Assembly: GCF_900450765.1 (NCBI RefSeq)
Contig: NZ_UGGU01000003.1
Coordinates: forward strand, 1,116,001-1,180,000
Origin: Fusobacterium necrogenes
Lineage (GTDB): Bacteria; Fusobacteriota; Fusobacteriia; Fusobacteriales; Fusobacteriaceae
DNA length: 64,000 nt
Direction: 5' to 3'
The notes under the pieces were generated by a model that worked only from the letters and a program-made list of their open reading frames with translations, did no database searches and had not been told where the DNA came from. Below, in pieces: positions 45,103 through 54,198 of this stretch; position 1 is the stretch's first letter, and each line of letters starts with the position of its first letter. The position numbers and the translations under genes are program-made.

Positions 45103-46129
45103 AAAAAAACTTTTTAATCCATCAGGTATCGACTCACTTAATGAGCGAAAGATTATCAAAGGAAATAGTACAAATATTTTTAATCTTAACAATGTAAAAT
45201 ATGGTTGGGCTAACCACCTTTATAGAACTATGATGGGAAATTTCTGGATACCAGAAAAAATCGATTTAACTCAAGATAGAGTTGATTACAACAATCTTAC
45301 TAATTATGAAAAGGAAGCTTATGATGGAATACTATCTTTTCTAATCTTCTTAGATAGTATCCAAACAAATAATATTCCTAATATCTCTGACTACATTACA
45401 GCTCCAGAGATAAATCTTATACTATCTATACAAACTTTCCAAGAGGCTATACACTCACAATCTTATCAATATATTATAGAGTCTATTCTCCCTAAGGAAA
45501 CTAGAAACTATATTTATGATAAGTGGAGAGAGGATAAGATTTTATTTGAAAGAAACAGATATATAGCTGAAATTTATCAAAACTTTTTAGATAATCCAGA
45601 TGACAAAAATTTTGCTAGAGTAATAGTAGCTGACTATCTATTAGAATCTATCTACTTTTACAATGGATTTAATTTTTTCTACCTTTTAGCTAGTAGAAAT
45701 AGAATGATGGGAACTTCTGATATAATCAGACTTATCAATAGAGATGAGTTATCTCACGTTGTTATCTTTCAACAGATGATAAAAGAGGTACAAAATGAAA
45801 ATCCTAATTTCTTTGATGAAAATATTATTTATGAGATGTTTGAAAAAGCTGTTGAACAGGAGATATCTTGGACTAATCATATAATCGGTGGAAATATTTT
45901 AGGAATTACTGAAAAAACTACTGAAAGTTACACTAAGTGGCTTGCTAATGAAAGATTAAAAAGTATAGGATTACAACCTCTATATGAAGGATATGAAAAA
46001 AATCCTTATAAACATTTAGAGAGATTTGCTGATACAGAAGGAGAGGGGAATGTAAAAGCTAACTTCTTTGAAGGAACTGTTACAAGTTATAATATGAGCT
46101 CTTCAGTTGAAGGTTGGGATGAATTCTAG
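45083..46129 (+). CDS. nrdB: Class I ribonucleotide reductase, beta subunit
   Basis: A 348-residue diiron/dimanganese-type subunit. Counting from the GTG at 45083, metal ligands are Asp91, Glu121 and His124, with radical Tyr128 in EAIHSQSY, then Glu in LLESIYFY and Glu/His in RDELSH. All are present, so it is a tyrosyl-radical enzyme and not a Tyr-less variant. The start is uncertain: the GTG at 45083 is only 1 nt after GAGGAG, while the GTG at 45095 gives the conserved MDRKKLFNP beginning with 13 nt spacing. It overlaps the end of nrdA either way. No nrdI is seen, which favours class Ia-like use. Confidence 0.93.
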   Translation: MKVVVDRKKLFNPSGIDSLNERKIIKGNSTNIFNLNNVKYGWANHLYRTMMGNFWIPEKIDLTQDRVDYNNLTNYEKEAYDGILSFLIFLDSIQTNNIPNISDYITAPEINLILSIQTFQEAIHSQSYQYIIESILPKETRNYIYDKWREDKILFERNRYIAEIYQNFLDNPDDKNFARVIVADYLLESIYFYNGFNFFYLLASRNRMMGTSDIIRLINRDELSHVVIFQQMIKEVQNENPNFFDENIIYEMFEKAVEQEISWTNHIIGGNILGITEKTTESYTKWLANERLKSIGLQPLYEGYEKNPYKHLERFADTEGEGNVKANFFEGTVTSYNMSSSVEGWDEF

Positions 46130-46141
46130 TTATTACCTTTC

Positions 46142-46170
46142 TTGACTTTTTAAAAAATTTAATATATAAT
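46142..46170 (+). promoter_or_regulatory. Promoter downstream of nrdB
   Basis: TTGACT (46142-46147), 17 bp, TATAAT (46165-46170): near-perfect consensus. It drives the short RNA at 46177-46242 and possibly the DUF218 gene behind it. Confidence 0.75.
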
Positions 46171-46176
46171 TAGGGC

Positions 46177-46242
46177 ATTACTTTGGAATTTTTCCAATAA
46201 TACCTAAAAATTAATAGCTACCTTTTATGGTAGCTTTTTTTC
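46177..46242 (+). ncRNA. Candidate short RNA or attenuator leader
   Basis: Between a consensus promoter and a terminator lies about 66 nt without an open reading frame. It contains a first hairpin, TTGGAA (46183-46188) with TTCCAA (46192-46197), extendable by ATTA/TAAT, then a single-stranded AT-rich linker, and then the terminator hairpin. It could be an independent small RNA or a transcription attenuator for the DUF218 gene that starts 21 nt later. No known RNA family is recognised. Confidence 0.5.
46216..46242 (+). terminator. Terminator before the DUF218 gene
   Basis: AGCTACC (46216-46222) pairs with GGTAGCT (46229-46235), loop TTTTAT, then TTTTTTT. It also ends any read-through from nrdB. 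Confidence 0.9.
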
Positions 46243-46263
46243 TAAATAGAAGGAGTTGACTCT

Positions 46264-47022
46264 ATGTTTTTAATCGAAAAATTTATATCACTTTCTCTAC
46301 TCTCTCCTCTTCCTATAATTATTATCTTACTGTTTATAGGTATAGGAAATCTCTTTAAAAAAAGAAAAAAATCAGGATTAGTTCTAATTCTCATTAGTAT
46401 ATTTTTATATTTTGCATCTAGTGAAGTGTTTATTGATAAAAAACTTTATGATCTTGAAAATAGTTATTCTGTTATTTCAGAAGAGAATCTTGAAAAAGGA
46501 GAAGTCTATGTTTTACTTGGTGGTGGAATAATCACTACTACTGGAGAGGGAAATATTCCTGGTATTATGCCAGCTGTAAGAATTATGAAGACTGCTGAAT
46601 ATTATAAAAAATATCCTAAAAAAATCTATATCTCTGGTGGAAGTCCACTACAAAATCAAGAGAGTGAAAGCTCTGTCTATGCTAGAGAATTAATCTCATT
46701 AGGAGTTAATTCTGAAGATATTATTGTTGAAGAAAATAGTAAAAATACAAATGAAAATGCTCTTTTTATAAAGCAAGAATTGGAAAAGAACGGGATAAAA
46801 AATATTATTCTAATTACTTCAGCTTTTCATATGAAAAGAAGTATGTTTATCTTTAAAAAAAATTTAGATGGAGTAGAAATTATTCCTGCTCCTTGTAATT
46901 TTTTAGCTTCTAAAGAAAAAGAGAATTTTTTCTACTACATGCCAAAATATTATAATCTTCTAAAATTTCAACTTTGGCTTTGGGAAACTATTGGAAATGT
47001 TTATTATAAAATTAGATATTAA
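46264..47022 (+). CDS. YdcF/ElyC-like DUF218 membrane protein
   Basis: A 252-residue protein with two N-terminal membrane helices (about 13-32 and 38-52) and a DUF218 domain: VYVLLGGGI near 76-84, KIYISGGSP near 120-128, ENSKNTNENA near 158-167, and LITSAFHMKRSMFIF near 183-197. ElyC, SanA and YdcF of this family influence envelope integrity and peptidoglycan or enterobacterial common antigen supply; the biochemical activity is unknown. GAAGGAG precedes the ATG. Expression may depend on read-through of the terminator just upstream. Confidence 0.85.
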   Translation: MFLIEKFISLSLLSPLPIIIILLFIGIGNLFKKRKKSGLVLILISIFLYFASSEVFIDKKLYDLENSYSVISEENLEKGEVYVLLGGGIITTTGEGNIPGIMPAVRIMKTAEYYKKYPKKIYISGGSPLQNQESESSVYARELISLGVNSEDIIVEENSKNTNENALFIKQELEKNGIKNIILITSAFHMKRSMFIFKKNLDGVEIIPAPCNFLASKEKENFFYYMPKYYNLLKFQLWLWETIGNVYYKIRY

Positions 47023-47043
47023 AAATTAAATTATTTAAATATA

Positions 47044-47111
47044 AAAGGAAAAAAGTTTACTTCCAATCGCTGGTGCTTACGCAATGCTCATTTCAGTAAA
47101 TTTTTTCCTTT
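47044..47111. repeat. 17-bp inverted repeat forming a large hairpin at the nuclease 3' end
   Basis: Left arm AAAGGAAAAAA-TTTACT (47044-47061, one bulged G) and right arm AGTAAATTTTTTCCTTT (47095-47111) are otherwise perfectly complementary. The 33-nt loop contains a less AT-rich segment (CAATCGCTGGTGCTTACGC). The right arm encodes the last codons of the nuclease. It may be a bidirectional terminator for the converging genes or one end of a mobile element. Confidence 0.55.
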
Positions 47112-47909
47112 CTTTTCTAAAGAATTATTCAATCTCTCCTCTAATTTCTCCCAAAATTTTAATTGTAATTCTACTTTTATATTATCTAATACATCTGGTA
47201 GTTTATATAAAATATCTAAATACTCCTTATTTGATAAAATCATCTCTTTCAATTCTTCACTCAAATTTCTCTCCTCTTTACCTGTTAATTTTAATAATAA
47301 GCTTCTATATTGAACAAGTGTTTCTCTTATTATTGGAACTTCTGCAGTTTCTTTAATAGAATTTTCAATCCAATTTATAATATCATCTTTATATGAAATT
47401 ATTTTTATTTCATCAATTTTTTCTTTTGATAATCCTTTTATACTATATTCACTTGGTTCTTCTCCATAAAGAGTTAGATAAACTAATTCTATTTCATCAT
47501 CTTGATACCCTTCTAATCTCATAGAATCATAGTATCTTTTTAATTGTTCATATTGGTCTCCAGCATATATTTTATTTTCAATTATAATTATTTTTCTCTT
47601 TTCATCTGAATATAATTTGAATAAAATATCTATTCTTCCATTTTGTTTAACTGAATACTCTGAAAAAACTTGATATTTTTTGACTTTAATTCCCTCTACT
47701 CCTAATTTTTCTAAAAATAATTCAAGAATTTTCTTCCCATAATTTTTATTTTTTAATAATTCCACTAAAAATCTTGAATGAAGATTCACTTCATCATATT
47801 CATTTCTTAAAATAGAAAATATATTAAAATCTTCTTGATTTGAATTTAATAACTTGTATTTTTTATTTATCAAATTTAAATTTTCAAAAAATATTCTATA
47901 ATTCCACAT
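47088..47909 (-). CDS. PD-(D/E)XK nuclease superfamily protein
   Basis: A 273-residue protein of the PDDEXK_4 type. It has an N-terminal acidic helix with EVNLHSRFLVELL near 39-51, the catalytic Asp in GRIDILFK near 91-98, the E-x-K pair in IIIENKIYAGDQYEQLKRY near 109-127, and a following helical part. The catalytic set Asp, Glu, Lys plus Gln is complete, so it should be an active nuclease. The C-terminus (NSLEKKGKNLLK) runs into an inverted repeat. It is a lone gene between ydcF and the hydrogenase, with AAGGAAG before the ATG. Relatives are found in defence and mobile contexts, but no partner gene is visible here. Confidence 0.8.
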   Translation of the reverse strand: MWNYRIFFENLNLINKKYKLLNSNQEDFNIFSILRNEYDEVNLHSRFLVELLKNKNYGKKILELFLEKLGVEGIKVKKYQVFSEYSVKQNGRIDILFKLYSDEKRKIIIIENKIYAGDQYEQLKRYYDSMRLEGYQDDEIELVYLTLYGEEPSEYSIKGLSKEKIDEIKIISYKDDIINWIENSIKETAEVPIIRETLVQYRSLLLKLTGKEERNLSEELKEMILSNKEYLDILYKLPDVLDNIKVELQLKFWEKLEERLNNSLEKKGKNLLK

Positions 47910-47994
47910 ATTTTCTTCCTTATTATTTTATAATAAATTTCTTTATTTTTATTATATAATAATCAGATTATTTTTTTCAAGTTTCTAATAATAG

Positions 47995-48046
47995 AAAAAG
48001 AGAAAATCTCTTTTCTCTTAATAGATTAAAGTAATTTTCTCTTTTT
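47995..48046 (-). terminator. Terminator after the hydrogenase-rubrerythrin gene
   Basis: A perfect 13-bp AT-rich stem, AAAAAGAGAAAAT (47995-48007) with ATTTTCTCTTTTT (48034-48046) and a 26-nt loop, 12 nt beyond the stop codon on the minus strand. The second arm provides the T-run. Confidence 0.55.
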
Positions 48047-48057
48047 AAATTCAAATA

Positions 48058-50094
48058 TTAGTAGTTTTCTTTTCTAATTTCAAAATAGCTTTGTGAGTAA
48101 TTACATACTGGACAAACTTCTGGAGCCTTAGGTCCTACTACTAAGTGTCCACAAATACGGCATTCCCACATTACTTGTACACCTTTTTCAAATACTTTTT
48201 GCATCTCTACATTCTTTAATAGAGCCAGATAACGCTCTTCATGAGTTTTTTCTATAGCAGCTACTTGACGGAATTTTTCTGCCAATTCATGGAATCCTTC
48301 CTCATCAGCATCCTTAGCAAATCTATCATACATATCTGTCCACTCATAGTTTTCTCCTTCTGCGGCAGATAATAAATTCTCAGCTGTATTTCCAATATGT
48401 CCTAAAGCATCAAACCAAAGTCTTGCATGCTCTTGTTCATTTCTAGCTGTTGATAAGAAAATTTCTGCTAATTGCTCATATCCTTCTCTTTTAGCTATTT
48501 CAGCAAAGTAAGTATATTTATTTCTAGCTTGGCTTTCTCCAGCAAAAGCTTCCATTAGATTTTTTTCAGTTTTTGTTCCAGCATATTTATTTTCAGATTT
48601 TTTTCCTTCTTTTACCTCTTCAAATACAGAAGCTGGCTGCTTACAAATAGGACATTTAAAATCCTCTGTCAATTCTCCTTCATGAACATATCCACATACT
48701 GTACAACGATATTTTTTCATATTATTACCTCCTAAATCCTTTCTTCTATCTATATAATCTGTATGTAACATAGTTTTTGCCAATTCACTTAATGGCTCTC
48801 CATAAAATTTCTCATAAAGTTCCATTAACTCTTCATTTTCATCACTTCTTCTTTTTTCTAACTCTCTATCTCTTGAATACAAACCTTCTATTCTCTTTTC
48901 ACGAAGAGCATCTCCCTTTTCTAATGTTCCCTTAGGTTGACCTCCTCCACCTATACATCCACCAGGACAAGTCATTACTTCTATAAAATGATATTCATTA
49001 TTTTCTTTTTTTATTCTTTCTATAAACTCTTTTGCTGATTTTGTTCCATAGATTACAGCTACTTTTAATTCTAAGTCTTTAACTTTTAAACTAGCTGTTT
49101 TAACATCTTTCATTCCACGTACAGGTTCAAAATTTAATAGTACCTCTGGGGCATCTTCACCAGTTATATATTTATAAGCTGTTCTTAGAGCTGCCTCCAT
49201 AACTCCACCAGTATTTCCAAATATCACTCCAGCTCCAGAAGCTTCTCCCATAAAAGAATCATACTTGCTATCTTCTAATGAAGAAAAATCAATTCCTTCT
49301 TCCTTTGCCCATTTAGCTAACTCTCTTGTGGTTATAACATAATCCATATCTCTCATATCTGGTATATCCAAATATCTTCCAGCCGCATTCATTTCTTCTC
49401 TACGAATCTCAAACTTTTTTGCTGTACATGGAGTTACAGCAACATTTACTATTCTTTTTGGATCAAGATTTGTCATCTTAGCAAAATAAGTTTTTATCGT
49501 TGGCCCTTGCATGCCTATTGGACTTTTAGCTGAAGACAAATTACTTCTCATATCTGGTAAGTATGTTTCTAGATACTTTACCCACGCTGGGCAACAGCTT
49601 GTAAATTGTGGCAGAGGAGCAGTTTTTTTTGTAACTCTTTCTATCAATTCTGAAGCCTCTTCTAATATTGTTAAATCAGCCCCAAAATTAGTATCTAATA
49701 TATAATTTCCTCCTAATTTTCTAAGCAAAGATACCATCTTTCCTTCTAAAAATTTTCCATCTTCTTCTCCAAATTCCTCTCCTAAAGCTACTCTTACAGA
49801 TGGAGATGTAGAGAATATTACAATTTTATCTGAATCTAAAATAGCTTTCTTTACATCTTGATATTCATATTTCTCTGTTATACTAGACGTTGGACAAACA
49901 TTAGCACATTGACCACAGTTTATACATACAGCAATATTATTTGTATCTACTAACTTATATGTATTATGTACTCCAATATATTTTTCACATATCTCTTTAC
50001 ATTGACCACACTTAATACATAGAGACTCATTTCTCATAATAGAAGGATTATCCAATTCTATTGGAACCCTTATGTTCTCAGATAAATGTTTCAT
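48058..50094 (-). CDS. [FeFe] hydrogenase - rubredoxin - rubrerythrin - rubredoxin fusion
   Basis: A 678-residue four-part protein. Residues 1-70 are a two-cluster ferredoxin (Cys26/29/32/36 and Cys57/60/63/67). Residues about 90-450 are the hydrogenase H-cluster domain with FTSCCPAW (Cys167, 168), TPCTAKKFE (Cys223) and [14 protein letters not shown] (Cys376, 380). Residues 462-490 are a rubredoxin (Cys464/467/481/484). Residues about 510-630 are a rubrerythrin diiron bundle ([29 protein letters not shown]). Residues 643-672 are a second rubredoxin (Cys645/648/661/664). Together this could pass electrons from H2 to peroxide. The hydrogenase L2 motif has Thr where Met is common. The fusion point coincides with an internal ribosome-binding site (see next entry). 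Confidence 0.9.
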   Translation of the reverse strand: MKHLSENIRVPIELDNPSIMRNESLCIKCGQCKEICEKYIGVHNTYKLVDTNNIAVCINCGQCANVCPTSSITEKYEYQDVKKAILDSDKIVIFSTSPSVRVALGEEFGEEDGKFLEGKMVSLLRKLGGNYILDTNFGADLTILEEASELIERVTKKTAPLPQFTSCCPAWVKYLETYLPDMRSNLSSAKSPIGMQGPTIKTYFAKMTNLDPKRIVNVAVTPCTAKKFEIRREEMNAAGRYLDIPDMRDMDYVITTRELAKWAKEEGIDFSSLEDSKYDSFMGEASGAGVIFGNTGGVMEAALRTAYKYITGEDAPEVLLNFEPVRGMKDVKTASLKVKDLELKVAVIYGTKSAKEFIERIKKENNEYHFIEVMTCPGGCIGGGGQPKGTLEKGDALREKRIEGLYSRDRELEKRRSDENEELMELYEKFYGEPLSELAKTMLHTDYIDRRKDLGGNNMKKYRCTVCGYVHEGELTEDFKCPICKQPASVFEEVKEGKKSENKYAGTKTEKNLMEAFAGESQARNKYTYFAEIAKREGYEQLAEIFLSTARNEQEHARLWFDALGHIGNTAENLLSAAEGENYEWTDMYDRFAKDADEEGFHELAEKFRQVAAIEKTHEERYLALLKNVEMQKVFEKGVQVMWECRICGHLVVGPKAPEVCPVCNYSQSYFEIRKENY
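48718..48733 (-). promoter_or_regulatory. Internal ribosome-binding site and ATG at the fusion point
   Basis: On the minus strand AGGAGG (complement of 48728-48733) lies 7 nt before an in-frame ATG (48718-48720) at codon 459, exactly where the rubredoxin begins ([11 protein letters not shown]). The signal is as good as any gene start in the window. It would produce a separate 220-residue rubredoxin-rubrerythrin-rubredoxin from the same mRNA. Confidence 0.7.
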
Positions 50095-50289
50095 ATTTTC
50101 TCCTTTTTTTCTAAAAATATCCTTTACTTAATTTATAACAACTTTGTAATTAATACAATTATATACCTTTAATCTTATTTTTGCAAGTTTTTTATTAAAA
50201 AATTTTATATTTTTTATTAATAAAAAAAGTGAATTTATTTAACAAATTTTATATGAGATAAATTACTATTATAGTATAATATTATTCCT

Positions 50290-50841
50290 CTAAAATTTTA
50301 CCTTTGATGCCTCTCTAACTTCACTTTCTACCTTAAATAATGGCTCCTCTTTAAAATTAAACATTCCTGCAAAAATATTTCCAGGTATCATTCTGATAGC
50401 CTGATTATAAGCAGTTACAGTGTCATTATAAAATTGACGAGCAAACCCTATTTTATTTTCTATATCTTTTAATTGATTTTGTAAATCTAAAAAATTTGTA
50501 TTAGCTTTCAACTCTGGATAACTTTCTGATACCATCATAAGTCTACTCAATACACTTCCTAACTCTCCACTTGCTTTTATTTTTTCATCAACTGTTCCAG
50601 CAGTAGTATAATGAGTTCTAGCAGCTACTACTCTTTCTAAAGTTTCCTTTTCATGAGTTGCATATCCCTTTACAACCTCTACAAGATTAGGTATCAAATC
50701 AAATCTTTTTTGAAGTTGTACATCTATTTGACTCCAAGAATTTTTTACTCTCTCTTGTAATTTTACAAATTTATTTTGATATCCTATTCCTATTAAAACT
50801 AATAAAATAACTAATCCCAAAATTACTAATAATACTATCAT
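50290..50841 (-). CDS. lemA: LemA family protein
   Basis: A 183-residue LemA protein: one N-terminal membrane helix (about 2-20) and a four-helix coiled domain with VKNSWSQIDVQLQKRFDLIPNLV near 37-59, IENKIGFARQFYNDTVTAYN near 131-150, and a C-terminal FxEEPLFK stretch. The function is unknown; the family is often paired with DUF2207 or TPM-domain membrane proteins, as here (the DUF2207 gene is 23 nt upstream on the same strand). The AT-rich gap 50095-50289 between it and the hydrogenase gene contains no gene. Confidence 0.92.
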   Translation of the reverse strand: MIVLLVILGLVILLVLIGIGYQNKFVKLQERVKNSWSQIDVQLQKRFDLIPNLVEVVKGYATHEKETLERVVAARTHYTTAGTVDEKIKASGELGSVLSRLMMVSESYPELKANTNFLDLQNQLKDIENKIGFARQFYNDTVTAYNQAIRMIPGNIFAGMFNFKEEPLFKVESEVREASKVKF

Positions 50842-50864
50842 TTTTTTCCTCCTAACTACAATTT

Positions 50865-52679
50865 TTAGAAAGCTCCTCCACCACTACGGCCTCCACCGCC
50901 ACCAGATGAGCCTCCACTAAATCCTCCCCCACTTCCTCTTGCTGAAGAACGAGAAGACTTAGCTACACTTTCCATAGCTCTTTGAGCTACAAAACTTGTA
51001 TTTCTTTCCATACTTCTAAAGGCATGACTATATAGATACATATTCATAAGAGAATTATTTCTATAACCTCTTCCACCTATAATAGTAGATTCTTCTCCTT
51101 TTTTAGACATAATCTTACTATATCCTTTTGCTACTTTTTCAGCTACTCCAAGGGCAACAGCATAGACAAAATAGTGCTCCCATAACTCAATAGAAGCTAA
51201 CTTTGCCTCTTCTAAGTTACTGTAATCTACTAAAAACTTTTTAAAAGCTTCCCATCTTGAAATAGCTTTCTCTTTTTCTAAACTAGCTCTTTTTCTAGAA
51301 AAAGTATATGGCAGTAATATAAATCCTAATAAAATCATTAATATAAAAAGTTCACTTTGAAAATATACTACTAACATTCCTCCACCTATAAAATAAGCTA
51401 TCCCTGTAAATATTCCTAAAGATGTAGAAAATTTATCTCTCTTATCCATCTTTAGATTTTTCTCTAGCATATCTGAGTAGACAATAGTTCTCCATCTCTC
51501 ATAGTTTCTATTGAACTCCTTTGCTCCACCTCTTCCTTTTATTAAGGCTTCTACACTTTCTAAAACTATTTTCTCTCCATCTCCTAGTTCTCTAATATAC
51601 CAATTCAATATAAACTTTTCCTCTTCACTTAGGGGTTTACCACTCTCTTGTAATATCAATGTAGTTGTTTTTTCTCCCTCTTCTAGTTTTAAATGTCCCT
51701 TTCTTACCAAGTCCAATAACATAGCAAAAAGCTCTCTACCACTTGGATATAGATTTCTAGATACCAAAGTTCCTGCTATTGATGGAGAATAATCATCTGG
51801 TAACTCTCTAAAATACTCTCCATACTCATTTTCTACTTTATATCTCTTGCTATTTTTTAGATAGATAAATACTACTAAGAATAGCCACCAAGCCACAGCT
51901 AGAACTAAAACTACTCTCCCTAGATAAAAACCTATAATAGCTCTTTTTCTAGCATCATTAGCCTCTTTAGCCAATTTTCCTTCCATATCCAATATCTCTT
52001 TTAAAGCACTTTTATTTTTCATAAGAAGTGGATTAAAACTTGTTAAAATATTTTTAGGAAAAAGTAGATTTACCTCTAAAAACTCCCCTGGACGATAATC
52101 ATTTAATGTATATCTTACACTTTTTCCATCTAATATCTCTATATTTCCAGTGAGAGGTCCATGTCCAAAGGCATATATATCATCTTTTTTTACATTTTCA
52201 GGAAGATTTACAGTTACACTTATATTTCCTATTGAGTTTTGCCACTCTTTTCCTACCATTTTTCTATTGAGTTGAGCAATATCTCTATATACAGTAACTC
52301 CTCTTGTCAAGTTATATCTAAAGATAAACTCTTTTCTCTCATTTTGACTAGGTGCACAAAGCTTTATCTTATACAACCCATCATCTACACTTACAGTAAA
52401 ATTTCCTTCACTTGGAGCTGTATTATTTCTAGCTTGCTTAAACTCCCCATCATCTTCATAAAATATTTGTAAATCAGTGAATTTTCCATATCCCAAAGCA
52501 TCTATATTGTATAAAATTCCATTTATTTCCCCTATATCATAGATAACTCTTTCCTCTACTTCAAGACTTCCATCTCTTTCAATATTAGCCACTATATCCA
52601 AGCTTTCTATCTCATAAGCTGTACGACCAAATATAGTAGTAAAGAGTAGTAATGATAACACTAAAATTTTCTTAACCAT
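50865..52679 (-). CDS. DUF2207 membrane protein
   Basis: A roughly 604-residue protein. It has a signal peptide (MVKKILVLSLLLFTTIFG), an extracytoplasmic domain of about 210 residues (YEIESLDIVANIERDGSLEV start), and a membrane helix near 255-275. A cytoplasmic segment with two more helices near 425-460 follows, and the tail is glycine/serine-rich ending GGGGRSGGGAF. This Gly-rich ending is characteristic of DUF2207 proteins associated with LemA. The start is taken as the ATG at 52679 with GAGG 6 nt upstream; a GTG at 52691 lies inside the previous gene's stop. Function unknown. Confidence 0.85.
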   Translation of the reverse strand: MVKKILVLSLLLFTTIFGRTAYEIESLDIVANIERDGSLEVEERVIYDIGEINGILYNIDALGYGKFTDLQIFYEDDGEFKQARNNTAPSEGNFTVSVDDGLYKIKLCAPSQNERKEFIFRYNLTRGVTVYRDIAQLNRKMVGKEWQNSIGNISVTVNLPENVKKDDIYAFGHGPLTGNIEILDGKSVRYTLNDYRPGEFLEVNLLFPKNILTSFNPLLMKNKSALKEILDMEGKLAKEANDARKRAIIGFYLGRVVLVLAVAWWLFLVVFIYLKNSKRYKVENEYGEYFRELPDDYSPSIAGTLVSRNLYPSGRELFAMLLDLVRKGHLKLEEGEKTTTLILQESGKPLSEEEKFILNWYIRELGDGEKIVLESVEALIKGRGGAKEFNRNYERWRTIVYSDMLEKNLKMDKRDKFSTSLGIFTGIAYFIGGGMLVVYFQSELFILMILLGFILLPYTFSRKRASLEKEKAISRWEAFKKFLVDYSNLEEAKLASIELWEHYFVYAVALGVAEKVAKGYSKIMSKKGEESTIIGGRGYRNNSLMNMYLYSHAFRSMERNTSFVAQRAMESVAKSSRSSARGSGGGFSGGSSGGGGGRSGGGAF

Positions 52680-52690
52680 ATCCCACCTCA

Positions 52691-54181
52691 CTAAATATTA
52701 TATATTTTGCTGTATTTATCTCTTAAATACTCTATATAGTATTTAGGATTTAAATCCTCTCCTGTTACCTCTTTTATTATCTCTGGAGTCTCTTTTAATT
52801 TTCCATATTTATGAATTTTTTCTCCTAACCATTCTCTTATCTTATACATCTCTCCACTCTCTAAAATCTCATCTACATTTAGCTCTTTTTTCATAGTATT
52901 ATATATTTGAGCTGAGTAAGCACTACCCAAAGCATAAGATGGAAAATATCCTACAAGTCCAGCTGACCAATGTACATCTTGCATAACTCCTTCACTATCT
53001 GTAGATGGTACTACTCCTAAGTACTCCTCCATCTTCTCCTTCCAAACTTTTGGTAAATCCTCTACATCTATACTTCCATCTATTATACCTTTTTCTATCT
53101 CATATCTTACCATAATGTGTAGTGAATAAGTTAACTCATCTGCATCAACTCTAATAAGTGATGGTTCAACTAAATTTATCTCTCTATAAAAATCTTCAAG
53201 GGATATATCTTTTAAGAAAGTAAACTCCTCTTTTGCTTTTTCACAAAGTCCCTTCCAAAAATGTAAATCTCTACCTATAATATTCTCATAAAATCTTGAT
53301 TGAGATTCATGTATTCCCATAGAACCACCACTTCCTAAGATAGTTCCCTGCAAGTTATCTCCTATCTGTTGTTCATATATTCCATGTCCTGTCTCATGTA
53401 TTGTACTAAATACCGCTGACATAGGATTATCCTCTATATATTTAGTAGTAAGCCTTACATCATTTTTGGTAATATTCATAGTAAATGGATGTTCACTCTC
53501 TGCTCCTACTCCTCTATCAAAATCAAATCCCAAATACTCTCCTATAAATCTATTAAATTTTTTCTGTTTCTCTATTTCTATTTTTTGAAGAAGTTTTTTC
53601 TCTGGATTTCCTACTTCTTTTATTTTTTTAAGAAGTGGTACTATCTCCCCTTTTAATAATGAGAAAAATTCATCTAATTTTTCACTTGTCATTCCTTTCT
53701 CATAATCTTGTAAAATTACGTCATAGAGATTTTTTTCATCTTTTCTATGATAATTAGCAAATTTTATAGTATATTCAAAAATCTTAGCTAAATTTCCTTT
53801 ATATTTATTGTAATTATTTTCTGCCTTTGCCTCTTCCCAAACACCTTGAGTTCTAGCTACTAATTCTGAATATTCTTGGTACTCTTGAGGAGGTATCTTT
53901 TTCATCTTCTCAATATCCTCTTTTAACTCCTCTATCTCTTTTCTCTCCACCTCATTTAATTTTTCAATATTATTTCCTAAGTACTCTACACAATCTTCAA
54001 ACTCCTGTGAAGTTGTTAGATTATACTCTTTCATACTCAAATATCCTACTATCTCAGCTATATAATCCTTTCCTTTTTTGGGAGTAGTAGTCTCTAAATC
54101 CCATTGTAATACCTCTAATGCTCCCTCTATCATTTTCTTCTCTTTTATCTTTTCTCTAAATTCCTGTAACTTTTTCTCCAT
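52691..54181 (-). CDS. Carboxypeptidase Taq (M32 family)
   Basis: A 496-residue M32 zinc carboxypeptidase with the HETGHGIYEQQ motif (HExxH) near residue 262, followed by GSGGSMGIHESQSRFYENIIGRD near 281-303, and the conserved VRVDADELTYSLHIMVRYEIE region near 337-357. It is a cytoplasmic enzyme releasing C-terminal amino acids, which fits peptide fermentation. The ATG at 54181 lies 18 nt behind the nuclease gene. Its stop is adjacent to the DUF2207 start region. Confidence 0.95.
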   Translation of the reverse strand: MEKKLQEFREKIKEKKMIEGALEVLQWDLETTTPKKGKDYIAEIVGYLSMKEYNLTTSQEFEDCVEYLGNNIEKLNEVERKEIEELKEDIEKMKKIPPQEYQEYSELVARTQGVWEEAKAENNYNKYKGNLAKIFEYTIKFANYHRKDEKNLYDVILQDYEKGMTSEKLDEFFSLLKGEIVPLLKKIKEVGNPEKKLLQKIEIEKQKKFNRFIGEYLGFDFDRGVGAESEHPFTMNITKNDVRLTTKYIEDNPMSAVFSTIHETGHGIYEQQIGDNLQGTILGSGGSMGIHESQSRFYENIIGRDLHFWKGLCEKAKEEFTFLKDISLEDFYREINLVEPSLIRVDADELTYSLHIMVRYEIEKGIIDGSIDVEDLPKVWKEKMEEYLGVVPSTDSEGVMQDVHWSAGLVGYFPSYALGSAYSAQIYNTMKKELNVDEILESGEMYKIREWLGEKIHKYGKLKETPEIIKEVTGEDLNPKYYIEYLRDKYSKIYNI

Positions 54182-54198
54182 ATCTCTGCTCCTTCAAT

